Positions 37,572-49,871 of a DNA stretch of 64,000 bases are shown here, piece by piece (position 1 is the first letter of the stretch; each line of letters begins with the position of its first letter). The position numbers and the translations under genes were made by a program. A model generated the notes under the pieces. That model did no database searches. It had not been told where the DNA came from and saw only the letters and a program-made list of their open reading frames with translations. The stretch is from Rhytidiadelphus loreus (Eukaryota; Streptophyta; Bryopsida; Hypnales; Hylocomiaceae): positions 24,557,001 through 24,621,000 of the forward strand of contig OX344765.1 in NCBI GenBank assembly GCA_947034895.1. Reading direction: 5' to 3'.

Positions 37572-38221
37572 CCACACGCCCTCCGTCCTCTTCTCCATCT
37601 TTCTTTCTTCCTTCTCGCTCTCCGCCTGGCCCCGAGCGAGCAAGCTAGCGCTCTAGAGTTCCATCATCAGTCCTCGTTAGTGATCGAAGCTTGGAGCTGC
37701 ACCGTGCTTGTTACGTATACGTTGTAAGCAATTCTTGCAATTTCAGTTAGACTAGCTCTGCAGTTTGTTACTTTGCAAAATAGATCGATGTACAGTCACT
37801 TCGTCATTCTTGTTGTAATTCACACATTCATTTCACAGTACTTTACTCTACTGAGTAACGACTAACGAATTCGTCTCGACTGCTTTTGCATTATATTTTT
37901 GGCTGGATCGAAGAGACTCTGACTCAGTAGTAGCTGCTAGCTAGCTTGTATGCAAATGAGCAAATCGCTATTCAATCCACAAGTTCTGATTTATCGTGTT
38001 GTTGTAGTAGCGTGCAAATCAGGCTCCTAAGTAGTGACATTGCTTCAATTCCCGAGCTAGTGTCCGAATTGAATCACAATTTGCGACTTTTCATTCGGGC
38101 ATGCATTCGCTATATAAGTACGTGTACATGATTTTTTATACGTACATACTGGAGTGACTGATACATCTAACTTCCTCTTGTGCGTAGCGCAGGTCACGTA
38201 CATCCGATTAATTCGCGGACG

Positions 38222-38760
38222 ATGGCAAGATCCGGGGCCGCCGCTTTGGCCGTCGTCCTGGCGGTGACGATGGCTCTTGTGCAGGGCTCGATGGCCGCGA
38301 ACTACGTGGTGGGAGGGTCAGTGGGGTGGCAGTTGACCCCGTTGCACGAACCCAATTTCTATCAGGATTGGGAGCACAGCAATGCCCCCTACTTCACCAC
38401 CGACTCTCTTGGTACACCAACTGAACCCTGGCCCAATTAAAAGTAATTACTAATTAACCTTGCTACAACGGTAGTTACAGTAAATGATTAAGACGATTGA
38501 TTTGTAAGTACGTGGTTGGTTTTGTGCATGCAGAGTTTCGATGGATCGCCACAGACAGCGTGCTGCAGGTGGATTTCCCCGCCTTCCAAGCTTGCAACAC
38601 GGCTGCCCCGATCAAGGCGTGGTTGGCGAATCCCGGCGGAGAGGTGACGAGCATGGTGTTCCCCCTGCGCGACTACAAGTCCCAGACGGTGTACTTCATC
38701 ACTGGCGATGCCGGTCATTGCGCTGATGGCCAGAAGTTCTTCATCAACGTTTTCGAATGA
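38222..38760 (+). CDS. Early-nodulin-like (ENODL) phytocyanin-domain protein
   Basis: Intact two-exon gene, 138 residues. Exon 1 is 38,222-38,411 and exon 2 is 38,534-38,760; the 122 bp intron has GTACAC and GCATGCAG ends, and the phase-1 junction gives DSLEFRW. The signal peptide ends near SMA (residue 25), then ANYVVGGSVGWQLTPLH. The disulfide cysteines are C84 and C126 (GHCADGQK). One copper-type His (H125) is kept, but the first His is Asp and the Cys ligand is Ser (FITGD), so a blue copper site is not expected. There is no hydrophobic C-terminal tail, so it is a secreted form without a GPI anchor. AATAAAA near 39,026 may be the polyadenylation signal. Closely related to the gene at 27,771. 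Confidence 0.93.
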
Positions 38761-39138
38761 TCCATCGATCGAGTGCCTCACTCGCAATGTGAAGCAGTGG
38801 ACTTAGTAACGAAGAAGAGTCTGGATCGTTTGGACGATGTTGTGTTCGAGTTCGTAGTGGCTGCAGTTTCCAACTACTTCGTCGTAATTATACTAGCGCC
38901 ATGGCGCCCAATCTAAGTAGCTGAGTTAGTTGAGTTACTTTCTGATATGTAAAAACTGAAATCAGTACCTTCAGTTAATTGTTGACTAGCTTGTTAATTG
39001 TGTATGCACTCAGATCGACTCTAATAATAAAATATTTCATTCGGAAGGATTTGTAAGCTTGCTCGATCGATCACTCTGGTCAATACTGTGAGGCACACAA
39101 CTTAATTCTATTGAATTTTTCACAATTAAAGCAAGTTC

Positions 39139-39770
39139 GAATATGTAGTCACTCAGTGGGAACACCATGCTCGTCTGCTCTCAGTCGGGTTTCTCGAACC
39201 AGGCCTTGATGGCGCCACGCGTGTTGCAAGCTTTGAAGGCGGCGAAATCCACCTGCAGCACGCTGTCTGGGGAGACCCATCGAAACTCTGCACAAAACCA
39301 CCCACCTCGCTCAGATCACAATCGTCTTACCAGAATAAGTAAATGTTTAATATCTTAGGTAGATTATCGATCATTGTTTCCCTTACAGGAATATCAGAAG
39401 TTTCCCAGATGATTTTGCACTGGGAACAGGGATCAGGAAAAGCGACAAATATGAAAAGCAGTGGCACAAATTTCCATGTTGACTAATCTGTTCTCCGGGA
39501 ATGGCATTAGATCTGGGAACCAGAGATAATCTCCCTGTTATATTGCAAGCTGATCGATTGTGAAGAGGAGTGTCGATCGACGATGTGTACCGAGTTCGGC
39601 TATAGTGTGGACAGGATAATTTCGGAGTGCCCAATCCTGGAAGAAATTGGGGTCGCGTCCACCATCCCAGAGGCCCTCCCACAGTCAAGTGCCTGGCCGT
39701 GGTGGCCGTGGTGGCCGTGGCGCACAGGGCGACCGCCGTCACCACCACCGTCTGAGCTGCTTCAGGACCC
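39139..39770 (-). pseudogene. Degraded ENODL copy, head-on with the intact gene
   Basis: Exon 1 remains at about 39,591-39,750. It lacks an ATG and has a one-base shift inside the LTVGGPLGW...DPNFFQDW region. Its end keeps the CTCG/GTACAC junction. Exon 2 remains at about 39,139-39,287 (EFRWVSPDSVLQVDFAAFKAC) but hits TGA within the KPD-EQTS region and loses the C-terminal third, including the second disulfide Cys. The break at about 39,139 joins directly to the 3' flank of the plus-strand gene. VGGPLGW is closer to the 25,745 gene than to the others. Confidence 0.8.
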
Positions 39771-39779
39771 TTAGTTTAG

Positions 39780-41720
39780 GCCGGGTATGCATTTCCAGAA
39801 ATAAAATAAAAAATTTACACTTTCTTTTTTATAAGTTGTCAAGCTAGCTTGTGGATTATATTAATTTTTGGATTAGTTCTCTACCTTTTACAAGGTGAAC
39901 ATCAAAAGCTTGTGTACTGTCTTGCATGAAATCATTAATCATACTATTTTTATATCTTCTTTCCCCCTCTACTATGACTAAGATTATGAGACAACGCCTT
40001 GAAATAAGTGAACAACATTATGAACATTGAAGCACCATTTTATTCTTGAATAAGTAGGTATTGTGAGACATTGCTCAAGGACTTCACAAACATTTTTTAC
40101 CATCCCCTGCAAATCCTTAGCAAGTGAAAAAAAAAAATGCTTGAAAGTTTTGTTCTTTGCAATTTAGATTTTAGAGATGACAATTTTGGAGTGGTGTTTG
40201 ATAAAACGTGGTCTTAGAACTTTTGGGCTCATGAAATTGAAACGGTATTAAGAATAATTCGCAAGTTTACAATATAAATGGTGAGCAATCTTTGCAGTAA
40301 TCATTTCACTTGATGATACAACTTTCAATCGAAATTCTGAGATTTTTTGCATGGGTGGTTCCATTTGAGCACGCTGTGTAAGTGATTGTTTGACCAATTC
40401 ATTCAATGGCAATCCATCAGCAATTGATACTAAGTGAATTTAGGTACCCAACTGCGCCACTTTCAATCACAGAAAATGGAAACCAATACTCATATTACAA
40501 TCACTTGAATGAGTTTTCATGAAACAAAAAGAACCGCAGGAGGACGCACCTTCACATACATTTCTATCTAGTGCCTAATTAAATCAGTTGGAGGTCGAAG
40601 ATGATTTCAGCGTGTAATTGTTTGAATGCCTCGAACCATGCCACAGTTATCGTTGGAAATGCTTGCGTATTCGCCCAGACAATGCGAACACCGGTGAATA
40701 CACCCTCGAAGGCATCCGATCCAATACGCACATTATTTATATTTGCCTCGTGCAAAATTATATATATGCCAGTGAAAGAAACATTCATTCAGCTTTGGAT
40801 CAGATGCTTTTGCAATTATATACAGTATAGCTCATTAGCTCTTGGATTTCAAGTATAGAAATTTGTTTGTCTCGGTTGCTAGTCGATCTAGGGAGTTGCT
40901 AGCTAGTACGTTAACAATGTCTCCTGAAGGAGTGAAGGAGTGCTTGCAGCAACCGTACTAATTAACGTGAAATTCTGGTAAGACCTCGGATGGGGACATG
41001 GGGTTCAACGAGCCAGAGTGCATGTCACGGAGTGAACATTGGGCAACATACATGAGCCATAACTTCGTTAACATTCGTAGAAATGAAACAGGAGCTAGTT
41101 ATGTGTTTAATTTCAATTGATCCAGACAGTCTGGGAATTTCAATTGGTTATTATCCTACAATCATTCATTCTGTCTGACCAAGCATGTTAGTTAGTAGAT
41201 CAAAGCTTGCCTTTCGATCCGATTGAAATTAATACATGTGTATAGCGGAAAATACATGTGTGCCAGTTTATGGCCATCGATCATAACGTAGTCTACGTCG
41301 ACATCAAAGTGAATTTCGATATGGTCATTGACGCAATATATTCCGTAGTACCGTCGCGTCGCTGGCTGATTCTATGTATGTGGACGAAAAAAGAGTCACT
41401 AGCTCTGATCCGTGCAAGACGAATCGTGTGGTCCTGCAGCTAGCTAGACATGAAGTGATTGGACAATTGTACCTCAATCAGGAGGAGTGCAATTGAAACT
41501 AGTATGGGTAAAACTCCATGACAACAGCCAGGCCACATGGGTAGATAGATAATATCGTGGCAAGCCCAAAGAATCAAGCAAGAAGATTTCAAAATGAGAC
41601 AGGTAGGCCAGAACTCACGTCAGGAACAGCAATGCGGGTGGGTGGCTGGGTGGCTCTCCATGACCCACAGTGACAGCGCAGGCCAATCGCATGCACAAAT
41701 GCAATGCATCAAGGTCACTA
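39780..41720. other. Intergenic stretch, no supported gene
   Basis: 39,785-39,935 resembles the ENODL-flank sequence at 44,820-44,930. 40,579-40,788 on the minus strand holds a 69-codon frame (with ...SDAFEGVFTGVRIVWANTQ...) of fairly protein-like composition, but I cannot assign it. The rest shows nothing. Confidence 0.45.
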
Positions 41721-42414
41721 TCAGGGAGACAGCCCTGCGCAAGGGGATTGCTTTTTCCAGCCAGATCACGATCGTCTGCACCAATTAATCTGGGTCCCGG
41801 AGCTGAAGATCGTTCCCAAAGTCGTTGTCAATTCTGAAGTAGTCTAAGCGAGTCAGGGCTGACCCGGAATCATCGGTGATGCGTGATCAATCAAACGCGC
41901 GCAGCACGCTAGTGGGGGCCGGACATGAATGATCCATTCAAGCTAATACGCCCTTGATCGACAGAGCTAGAGATTCTGAAACTCATTAATTGTACAGTTA
42001 CCTGGAGTGTGAGGCACGCCTCAATGCGTTGAATTCCAACTTACTACCTATGAGTCTCCTCCATTAATAAATATAATTAATATGGTTGTGTGCATGTGTT
42101 AGGCACTTCGCCTTCACAGACTCCATTAATTTCTCGTCCTTCCAAGTCATGAACCGAACCGATCGGTAAGAAAAATTCATAACATTCTAGCTCATGATGG
42201 CACCATGAATTCATTCGAAATGGAGATAATTAAATTCACAAGCGGTCACAGTTTTCTCAATACACGGCCGTGAAGATGAGGAAAAATAAATTGACTCCGT
42301 TGAATTCGCTTAATTAATTGATCAACATTGACACAGGAAATGAACTTGCATTGTCACTAAGGGAACTAAGAAGAGTTTGATTACTGGTTCTCGAGAAGAC
42401 TGATAAATACCGAG

Positions 42415-43612
42415 ATGGATCCCGAAAACCTACCGATCGTTAAAAAACATTTGCAGGACGAACGCTCCCACGAACTTTTCAGGCAATGGATGATCGAGAG
42501 TGCTTCGGTACGTACTTCCGTCAGAGTTGCTTGGTTGCGACTCCTACGTACAAGAGCCACAGCCCAATGCCGTAGCAGACCACTTTCTCGCTCTCTTCCT
42601 TTGTACATCTGTTGATGGTCTTCTTTGTCTTTGTGTTCCTTACTTGATCGATCTAAAGCTTAGTTCAATTGATTGGCTCTCGATCCCGCTCTGGAGTTGG
42701 AAAGCATTAGACTGAGCTGTTGTTCATGATTTAGCTGTTCTCATTGTTGTAGTATTCGATTGCTATAGGTTTTGCGACCAGGTTGTGTGCAGGTGCTCGC
42801 TTTCTCTAACTTGCTTAATCAAAGCTTGCTTGTGACCAGTTGTTGACCAGCTTTGTAATCGTTGCAAACTTGTGCTTTAAAAGCTCATTCCTTTCCCCTG
42901 TTTCTCTTGTTTCTATAATTTATTGTTTACATAAAGTTGTTACCGGCCATAGACAAGAAGGAGATGCAATGAAGTACTGACCCGGCCCCGGCAATTCGGC
43001 ATTGGCTTTTGCTGCGTACAGGAAAGCAGAGGCCATAGTCCTAACGATGCGGATCTTTCCAAGGCTTTCGAGGCTAGAGACGATTTTTTACTACACGCGT
43101 GTCTACGGGGGTGTCCACGACTTGCGCCTGACCGAGCGAGGGTCATTGCAGCCATGAAGTTCGTGCCAGCAGTGAGGAGCGCCAGCAAAAAACAAGAGGT
43201 GGATTGGTTGTTGATTAGACCAATTATTCTCTTGTTGGATCTCCTATCGGTCCTCATCAGGCGTCTCCAACTTGAGATTTTACTAAAAAAGGGCGTTGCA
43301 TATGCGGAGCAGTCGGTGTTCCTTTAGAAGGTCCTTCAGGTTGTGTATGAGACCGGGGAACAGAGCCTCGTCGCAACTCTACCTCCAGAAGTCCATCAGC
43401 AACCGATTCAACTCTTGGCCTTTGTCGGCGCTCCTCACCACTCGCACGCCTTCGAGGGCAAAGAGTTGAATCGGTTGCTGATGGACTTCGGAATGCAGAA
43501 TTGCGACTACGCTCTCATCCCCGACCTCATGCACAACGTGAAGCAGCTTCTACGGCTGACTAACACCAACGGCTGCTCCGCATGTCCAACGCCCTTCTTC
43601 GGCAAAATCTGA
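42415..43612 (+). pseudogene. Unknown gene, copy B (less damaged)
   Basis: Family not recognised. A likely exon 1 is 42,415-42,507 (31 codons, MDPENLPIVKKHLQDERSH..., GTACGT donor). From 42,968 to 43,612 one frame stays open for 214 codons except for TAG at 43,325-43,327. That stop sits in TTCCTTTAG before AAG, which looks like a 3' splice site. An intron from a GTGGAT donor at about 43,196 would remove it and stay in frame (KKQE joined to KVLQVVYETGEQ). The predicted text is mixed hydrophobic and charged, with a Leu-rich stretch (LLIRPIILLLDLLSVLIRRL). It may therefore still be a working gene. It is followed 264 bp later by the orphan ENODL exon. Confidence 0.45.
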
Positions 43613-43875
43613 AGTTGATCTTCCCTGGTGAGGCCCGATCGGAGATCGAACAAGAGAACAATTAGTCAACAAGTTCCAAATTTCTAGCGGCCATGTTGTA
43701 GATCGAAACCTAGGGCACTGACTTGCGTGCGCTATGTTGCAGCTTGATTCCTACTAAATTCTTGTTTCTCTTTTCTGTTTGGGCACATACAAAAAGCTGC
43801 AGGGAGAGTTCACGAATGAGTTGGAGAATTATTACCCTCTCTGCATGAGCGAGGTGGGTGGTTTTGTGCATGCAG

Positions 43876-44101
43876 AGTTTTCGATGGATCGCCACAGACA
43901 GCGTGCTTGCAGGTGGATTTCTCCGCCTTCCAAGCTTGCAACATGGCTGCTCCGATCAAGGCGTGGTTGGCGAATCCCGGCGGGGAGCCTACGAGCATGG
44001 TGTTCCCCCTGCGCAACTACAAGTTCCACACGGTGTACTTCATCAGCGATGCCGGTCATTGCGCTGATGGCCAGAAGTTCTTCATCGACGTTTTCGAATT
44101 A
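43876..44101 (+). pseudogene. ENODL exon 2 fragment, copy B
   Basis: Same orphan exon as at 2,084, with the same two T insertions. It has two further changes: loss of one Gly codon in FISGDAG (now FISDAG), and the TGA stop changed to TTA, so the frame runs on for 12 codons. No exon 1. Not expected to make a normal product. Confidence 0.85.
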
Positions 44102-45023
44102 TCCATCGACCGAGTGCCTCGATCACTTGCAATGTGAAGGAGTGGAAATAATTAATAACGAAGAAGAGTCTGGATCGCTTGGAGGATGTTGGTTGTGTTC
44201 GAGTTCGTAGTAGCTGCAGTTTCTAACGTGCAGTGGAGAATTATACTTACTTAGTCGTAATTACACTGGCGCCATGGCGCTCGAGCTGATTAGTTGAATG
44301 AGTTTCAGAGTAGGTTTCTGATATGTATGTGAAGACCGAAATCAGTACCTTCAGTTGTTGACTTCAGATCGACTCGATTAATAAAACATTTCTTTCGAAG
44401 CCATGTTCGAACAGTCTGGCCAGTAAATAGTGTGAGGCTTGCAATTTCAATTGAAGGAATCCATCGCAATTTATTAAAGCAATTTCGAATTGAACACGGA
44501 ATTACTCGATCATTCTCTTAAAAGAAGAAGTATCCCGGACTCGCACCGTCATCGCAAGGTAGGCTCCACGGGGTGTATTTCGTTCGACTGGCGATATTCC
44601 ATTCCTTTTGGGGCGGCATGAACCTACACCTTTGTCACAGTTTTTTGGATTGTAAAATATCGCCAATTTACAGAAATTCAAGTTCCATTTGAATTCTGAA
44701 AAGCCGTGATTGCAATTGTTTGTGACTTTGGTTAACAGTTAATCATGCCTCTTACAAATACTAGCAGTTCCTTGCTCTCGCGTTGGTGTAATCCACCCCT
44801 TAGCTTTGGACACGCATTTTCAAAAAGAAATAAGTAATTAATTTACATTTGTTTTTCGGGGTGAGTTGAAAATCAGTTCTCTACTTTTTACTAAGTAAAC
44901 GTCAAGTCTTGTATATTGTCTTGCACAATTCCCAAAATTGTGGTGCAATTCTGGCAATTCTAATAGACACTGACTCGTGAATTATGATATAATGAAATTG
45001 ACGTTTACTGGTGGTGGGATTAG

Positions 45024-45161
45024 CTGGTGCTACAACCGCAGCACGAACTCGCAGATCTGCTGGTGGATCATCACGGCGTGGTCGAGCTAATCGGACGCAA
45101 GCTGCTCCGGATTACTCTGCTTACCCACGTGGATAACAAAGTGCGGGAATACATATTCTGA
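45024..45161 (+). other. GC-rich 45-codon open stretch of unknown origin
   Basis: Found in B only. It is an open frame in clearly GC-richer DNA inside AT-rich surroundings (text includes HELADLLVDHHGVVELIGRK) that ends at TGA 45,159-45,161. A GGATTAG before it could be a splice acceptor. It may be a stray exon of an unrelated gene. No family assigned. Confidence 0.3.
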
Positions 45162-45681
45162 TTGCGGCGACCCAGGCCAACGATCTGTATCTGGGGAACC
45201 TTGGAAGGGATTAGTGGCATCGATTTTCATGGGCTTGCTTGTTGTACAAATTAATTAGCGGTGTATCAAGTTGTAGAATTGGATCTTCGAATTGAATGGA
45301 GAGCTTGGGATCGGGAGGGACTAGTTGCATCTATTTCTTATGCGCTTGCAAACTGTAGAAATGAAAAAAATTTATAGCATGCATATACGTATGTTTGGTC
45401 ACAATTTTCATTGCTTCTGGCACAATTTTCAGAGGTAGGCACTATTAGTTGTCTTATTGAACTGCCCAATGTATGCATGTAGATCTGCTTGAGGTGAATG
45501 GACCATATTTCAAATTCTTTGGTTCAAGGTACAGTCTGTGTTCATTTCATATTGTATTTTACATTACACCAACACTCCCACCAAGACTGTCACACAGAAT
45601 CAATGAATATATAGTGCCGGGCCATTTGTGCTCTGCGTACTAGGCCTCTCTCTGTATATCTATTTTATCCAAAATGGATAC

Positions 45682-45910
45682 TTCATTAAAATGGCGGTAT
45701 TCTTCCGCCATTTTGTCATTCATTTTCTAGGACTGGTATAGATTTTTGGACCTCATGGTCTTAACCTAAAAGTGCCAATTTTGTGGGATATTGCCATTTT
45801 AACGAAACATCCGTTCCAATCACTTATAGTTTGCAGAGAGGTCTGAGTAATCAGATTTGAGTAACCCATTTCTTGGCGACATAACCCTCCCATATTAACG
45901 AAATTGATCA
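45682..45910. mobile_element. MITE of the ATGGCGGTATTCC family (copy B)
   Basis: Duplicate of the element at 3,062-3,287, carried along by the segmental duplication. Nearly identical to it. Confidence 0.6.
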
Positions 45911-46329
45911 TTTTTAGAGCAGGCCTGAGCATTTGAATGAGACAAATTTGGCGCTTTGAGTCACGCCGTCGTCACAGTGAAAGGTAACCAACACTGTTGG
46001 AACACAGAAACTGAAATTGCGGCACAACTAGAACTTATTGCAATATGTTCCTCCTCGATCTCTCTCAGTCTCTTAAAGAAGCTGTGTCGTCAATCCCCAT
46101 TGTTGTAAGCCTCACAACTTTCAGATCATTGACAGAGGAAATTACTGATGTTTGCCCATTAATTTCAATTATTTAGTGCTTTCAGACAGATTCGCAGCTA
46201 GTTTTCTTAGACGAAAAATGCTACTAGCAGGTCAAGAATATTAAAGAAAAAAAAGCATTCAGGAGTGCTCTTGCACCCATCATTTGTGCGTGCGTTTGGA
46301 TATCAACAAATTCAAGGACAGCAACACTT

Positions 46330-48400
46330 TTTAATTATGAAAAAACAAGATTAAATTTTAGACATATATTATTAAATGTGAAATAATATAAATCTTTTTG
46401 AAATGTGTTTTGGTATAGAAGTGTAAGGAAGTTTGATGAAGTCCAGACATAAAATGTCCTTTAATCCCAAGTGACCATTTTTTGCCCATTGCCCTTCTTT
46501 TTGGAATTGTCCATTCTCAAATTTTGAGTTTTTAAAAATAAAAATTATTTATAGAAAAAAGACTGCATTTGAATCCAATGGTAGGAGTTTCATCAAATCC
46601 CAAGTTAAACTCCATCTTGTGGAATTTCTTAAAGTTCAATGCTAAGTATAGTTTATAGCTCATTTGAATTGCTCCATTACAACATAAAACAAAATCTGGC
46701 CATTTACAAACAAAGGAAAAAAAACAAGATTACCTTCTTGTTCTAGAAAAGGGGATGAAAGTTTATATTAATTTCAAAGGTCACACTAACAGTGCATGGT
46801 CTACAATTTTAGTAGAGAAGGATTACTATAATTTAAATTCTAAGGATTTCATATTCTTCATAATACTATCTTAGGCATCCAATTCTTTGAAAGTGCAAAA
46901 TTTAGAAATTTATCTACTTTTGGATTTTGAAAATCAAATAGTATATGGCAAGCATTTTATATGTTAAAACTTAATAATTTCTCCAATATTTAAAAGAATT
47001 CAAAGAACTTGTTGTTTTTGTATTTGTGAATTTGGCTTCAATCCTAAATGAATATTAATGTTTTAAGTGTTGCTTTGATGACATTCAATTACAATATAGA
47101 TTATATGGATGGATGGTTAGTTAGTTAGTTTTTTTACAATAAATTTGGGAATGTGGTGAACTTTGAAAATTGGTTATAAGAAGTTTGGATATTTTGGAGA
47201 ACTTGTATATCTAATCCTTTCTTAGTTTTATTAGATAAATTGGCAACAATTACAAGGCAACTTTCAAGAGCAAAGTATTGGATCATTTGATGATATAATT
47301 GAGATATTTTTTGCAACCCTTCTATTCATCAAGGATTTAGGCTAAGCTCCCAAGGGAATTTTAAAGAATTTCCCATAATGGTAACAAAATAGAGTTTACC
47401 ACTTAGGAAGTGGTAATGGTTCAAATGAAATGGACACGTGAACTTTGCTTCATTTCTTCCATAGTAAACCCTTGGAAATTCCTCATGAATGGACAACCTT
47501 GCCTACATAAATCCATTTTGGGTCTTACAACACTAGTTCACTAGTCAACTTTAATATACAATTGCATCAAATTCACCAAAACACTTTCCCCCCCTCCATC
47601 CTCCAAAGCCATGGCTCTTTGTCTTCTAGCATTTTGACTATCTCACACATTGACATATAGACATGTTAAATTTCAAGTGGTGCAAATTTGTATTTGATCC
47701 CCTTCAATTCTTTTGAAGAGGGTGGGATCTAAACCTCCATTATTTTAGGAAGAAGATAACTCAATGAGATTAGATTGCATGCAACCATGCCCTATAGTCA
47801 TTCCAAAAAATTCAAGTAAAGTATTCCTTGCATGTTGTCATTTCTAAAGAGATATGAGTAGAGTAAGAATTCAAATGCATTCCAAAATAGGGTATTTTTG
47901 CAAAGGCAACATTTACCCAAATATATACAAGGATATTCAAGTGACCAAGGATCATTGTTTTAATGTTCTATTGACTTGGGTTTGGATTTTCCCTCATCAA
48001 GTGAACAAGTAAACTCCTTAGAAAATGTTGTTTTATTTGCCATATTATTCAACTGCATTAGGCCAATTTTTGATAAACCTTTCCAAGGTCATTTTAACCC
48101 GTAATTCAAATATTAACATTTTCCCTGAGGACTACAGTGGTAGCTTCTGTACCAGTAAATTGTTGAGGGACATTTTTAAGTACGCATAACTATACAACAT
48201 GGCACCCTTGATAATTGGGAAAACACACTTTTCACTTTAGAATGATCTAGCAAAATACTTCGCCCTGCAACTGTTGCCAATTTATGTCTCCAAAATATCC
48301 AAGCAAATTATAAGCAGTTTTCAAAGTTCACCACATTCACAAATTTACTCTAAAACAGGATCGAAACTAACAGTCCATATAGTCTACCTTGGAATAATTA
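46330..48400. repeat. Imperfect large inverted repeat of sequence shared with 5.4-6.6 kb
   Basis: 46,600-47,330 is inverted and 47,680-48,400 direct relative to 5,386-6,560, so the two arms face each other across about 350 bp. Marker: TTGGTTATAAGAAGTTTGG near 47,170 pairs with the stretch near 48,298. No coding region seen. The arms are worn. Confidence 0.65.
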
Positions 48401-48812
48401 TACTATACATAGAGATGAGGTGGTATATAAATGGTCCCAAAATGTGGTCAATAACATAAATTGTCTACAGAGCTTGTTCACAATGACAATGAGCTGCCAA
48501 GGCATATACTCTGTTATATGCCAACCTGGAGATGTGGTAATTCCAAACTTGTGCCACCCGTTAATTAGGAAAGGATGCCCCAAATCGCCAGAGGACTCGA
48601 AAGCACCACTTTATCAGATGTTCAGCTGGTGCACATTCCCTCGATCAATATACCTATTGTCAAAGAAGCAATTTTAATAAGAACATATATCAATAAAACC
48701 TGGAGCCTTCATCTTTCTTGTACATGATATCCAAAAAATGCATTCTTTATCCTCTTTTACTCACCAACAAGAACATATAAAAACATGAGCAGCAGTGACG
48801 ACTCTACCTTAG

Positions 48813-49818
48813 TTAAATCGGCATTTGAATTGCCGAATACCTCTCGGCAATGAAATCACCCTTTTGTGTCTGGAACTGGATGTATCTCAAGGTGTTTGCC
48901 AAATACGGATCTATCTGTCCTTCTGACCCTTCGCTTTGTGGGTCTGTTACAATCAGCTCCACCAGACCCTGAATCACGGTTGATGTAATTTGGGGTATTT
49001 GTCTATCGAAGTAGTAAAGATACCTGTGACAAGCAGCGAGATTTAGAGCCTATCATAAGCCAAAAAGCTCATTGAATGAGCCTCGGAAATTCCAAAATTA
49101 AGGTAAATGAAAGATTACCCTGACTGCCTGGGGTTCCCCCAAAATGACTACGACATATTCTAAACATGTGACAAGTGTGCTCCAGTACGCAAGATAGTGT
49201 GACAGATTTCCATTTTATGAGAAATCAACATTCCCGACATGCGTCCCCCCTACAAAAAGCTAAAAACAGTTAAAGCTATTGTAGGAAAAAGGATACAGTC
49301 TCTCAAAGTGTGGTTCAGAGAACATACGTGTTCAGAATCTCAACAAAGAGAGTCATTGGACCACTGGTACCCCTTGTTGCACTAGACATTTGCTGGAACG
49401 CATTAGCAATTCTCAAAGCGCGTTTCAAGCACAGCAGCACTCTGCACAAAGTAAAGCAAAATAAAATGAAGTTGATTGAATGCACTATTCTTCATGGTCC
49501 TTCACCTTCAAAGGCATTCACGTCCAGTTATGTCCATGGATAGATGTGTACTGAGGAATCACGCTTTAGAGAACAAACTTTAAAAAAAATTATTACCTCT
49601 CCCCATCCCTGACACCACGGTCACCCTCGACCCAGAAAAGATGCGAGCAGGAGACCACTGCCCTACATTGGTCGGGTTTCTTCAAAAGCTTAGCCGAGTA
49701 CTGCCACAAATCCATCAATCTCGTTACGTGTGTGCTAATAACGTATCCAAACAAGCAGCTAATCGCAAACAGAAATGTACAATTGTCATATGTCCATATA
49801 ATCCTCAGTACAATCCTA

Positions 49819-49871
<53 letters not shown>

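Larger units (their letters stand above)
41725..46327. repeat. Segmental duplication, copy B (partner at 1-4,010)
   Basis: Direct repeat of copy A. B retains 44,506-45,366, part of which is the ENODL 3' flank seen at 13,180-13,560 and 27,110-27,430, so its absence from A is a deletion there. B lacks the 340 bp of A at 3,597-3,937 and leaves the homology at about 46,327. Confidence 0.9.
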
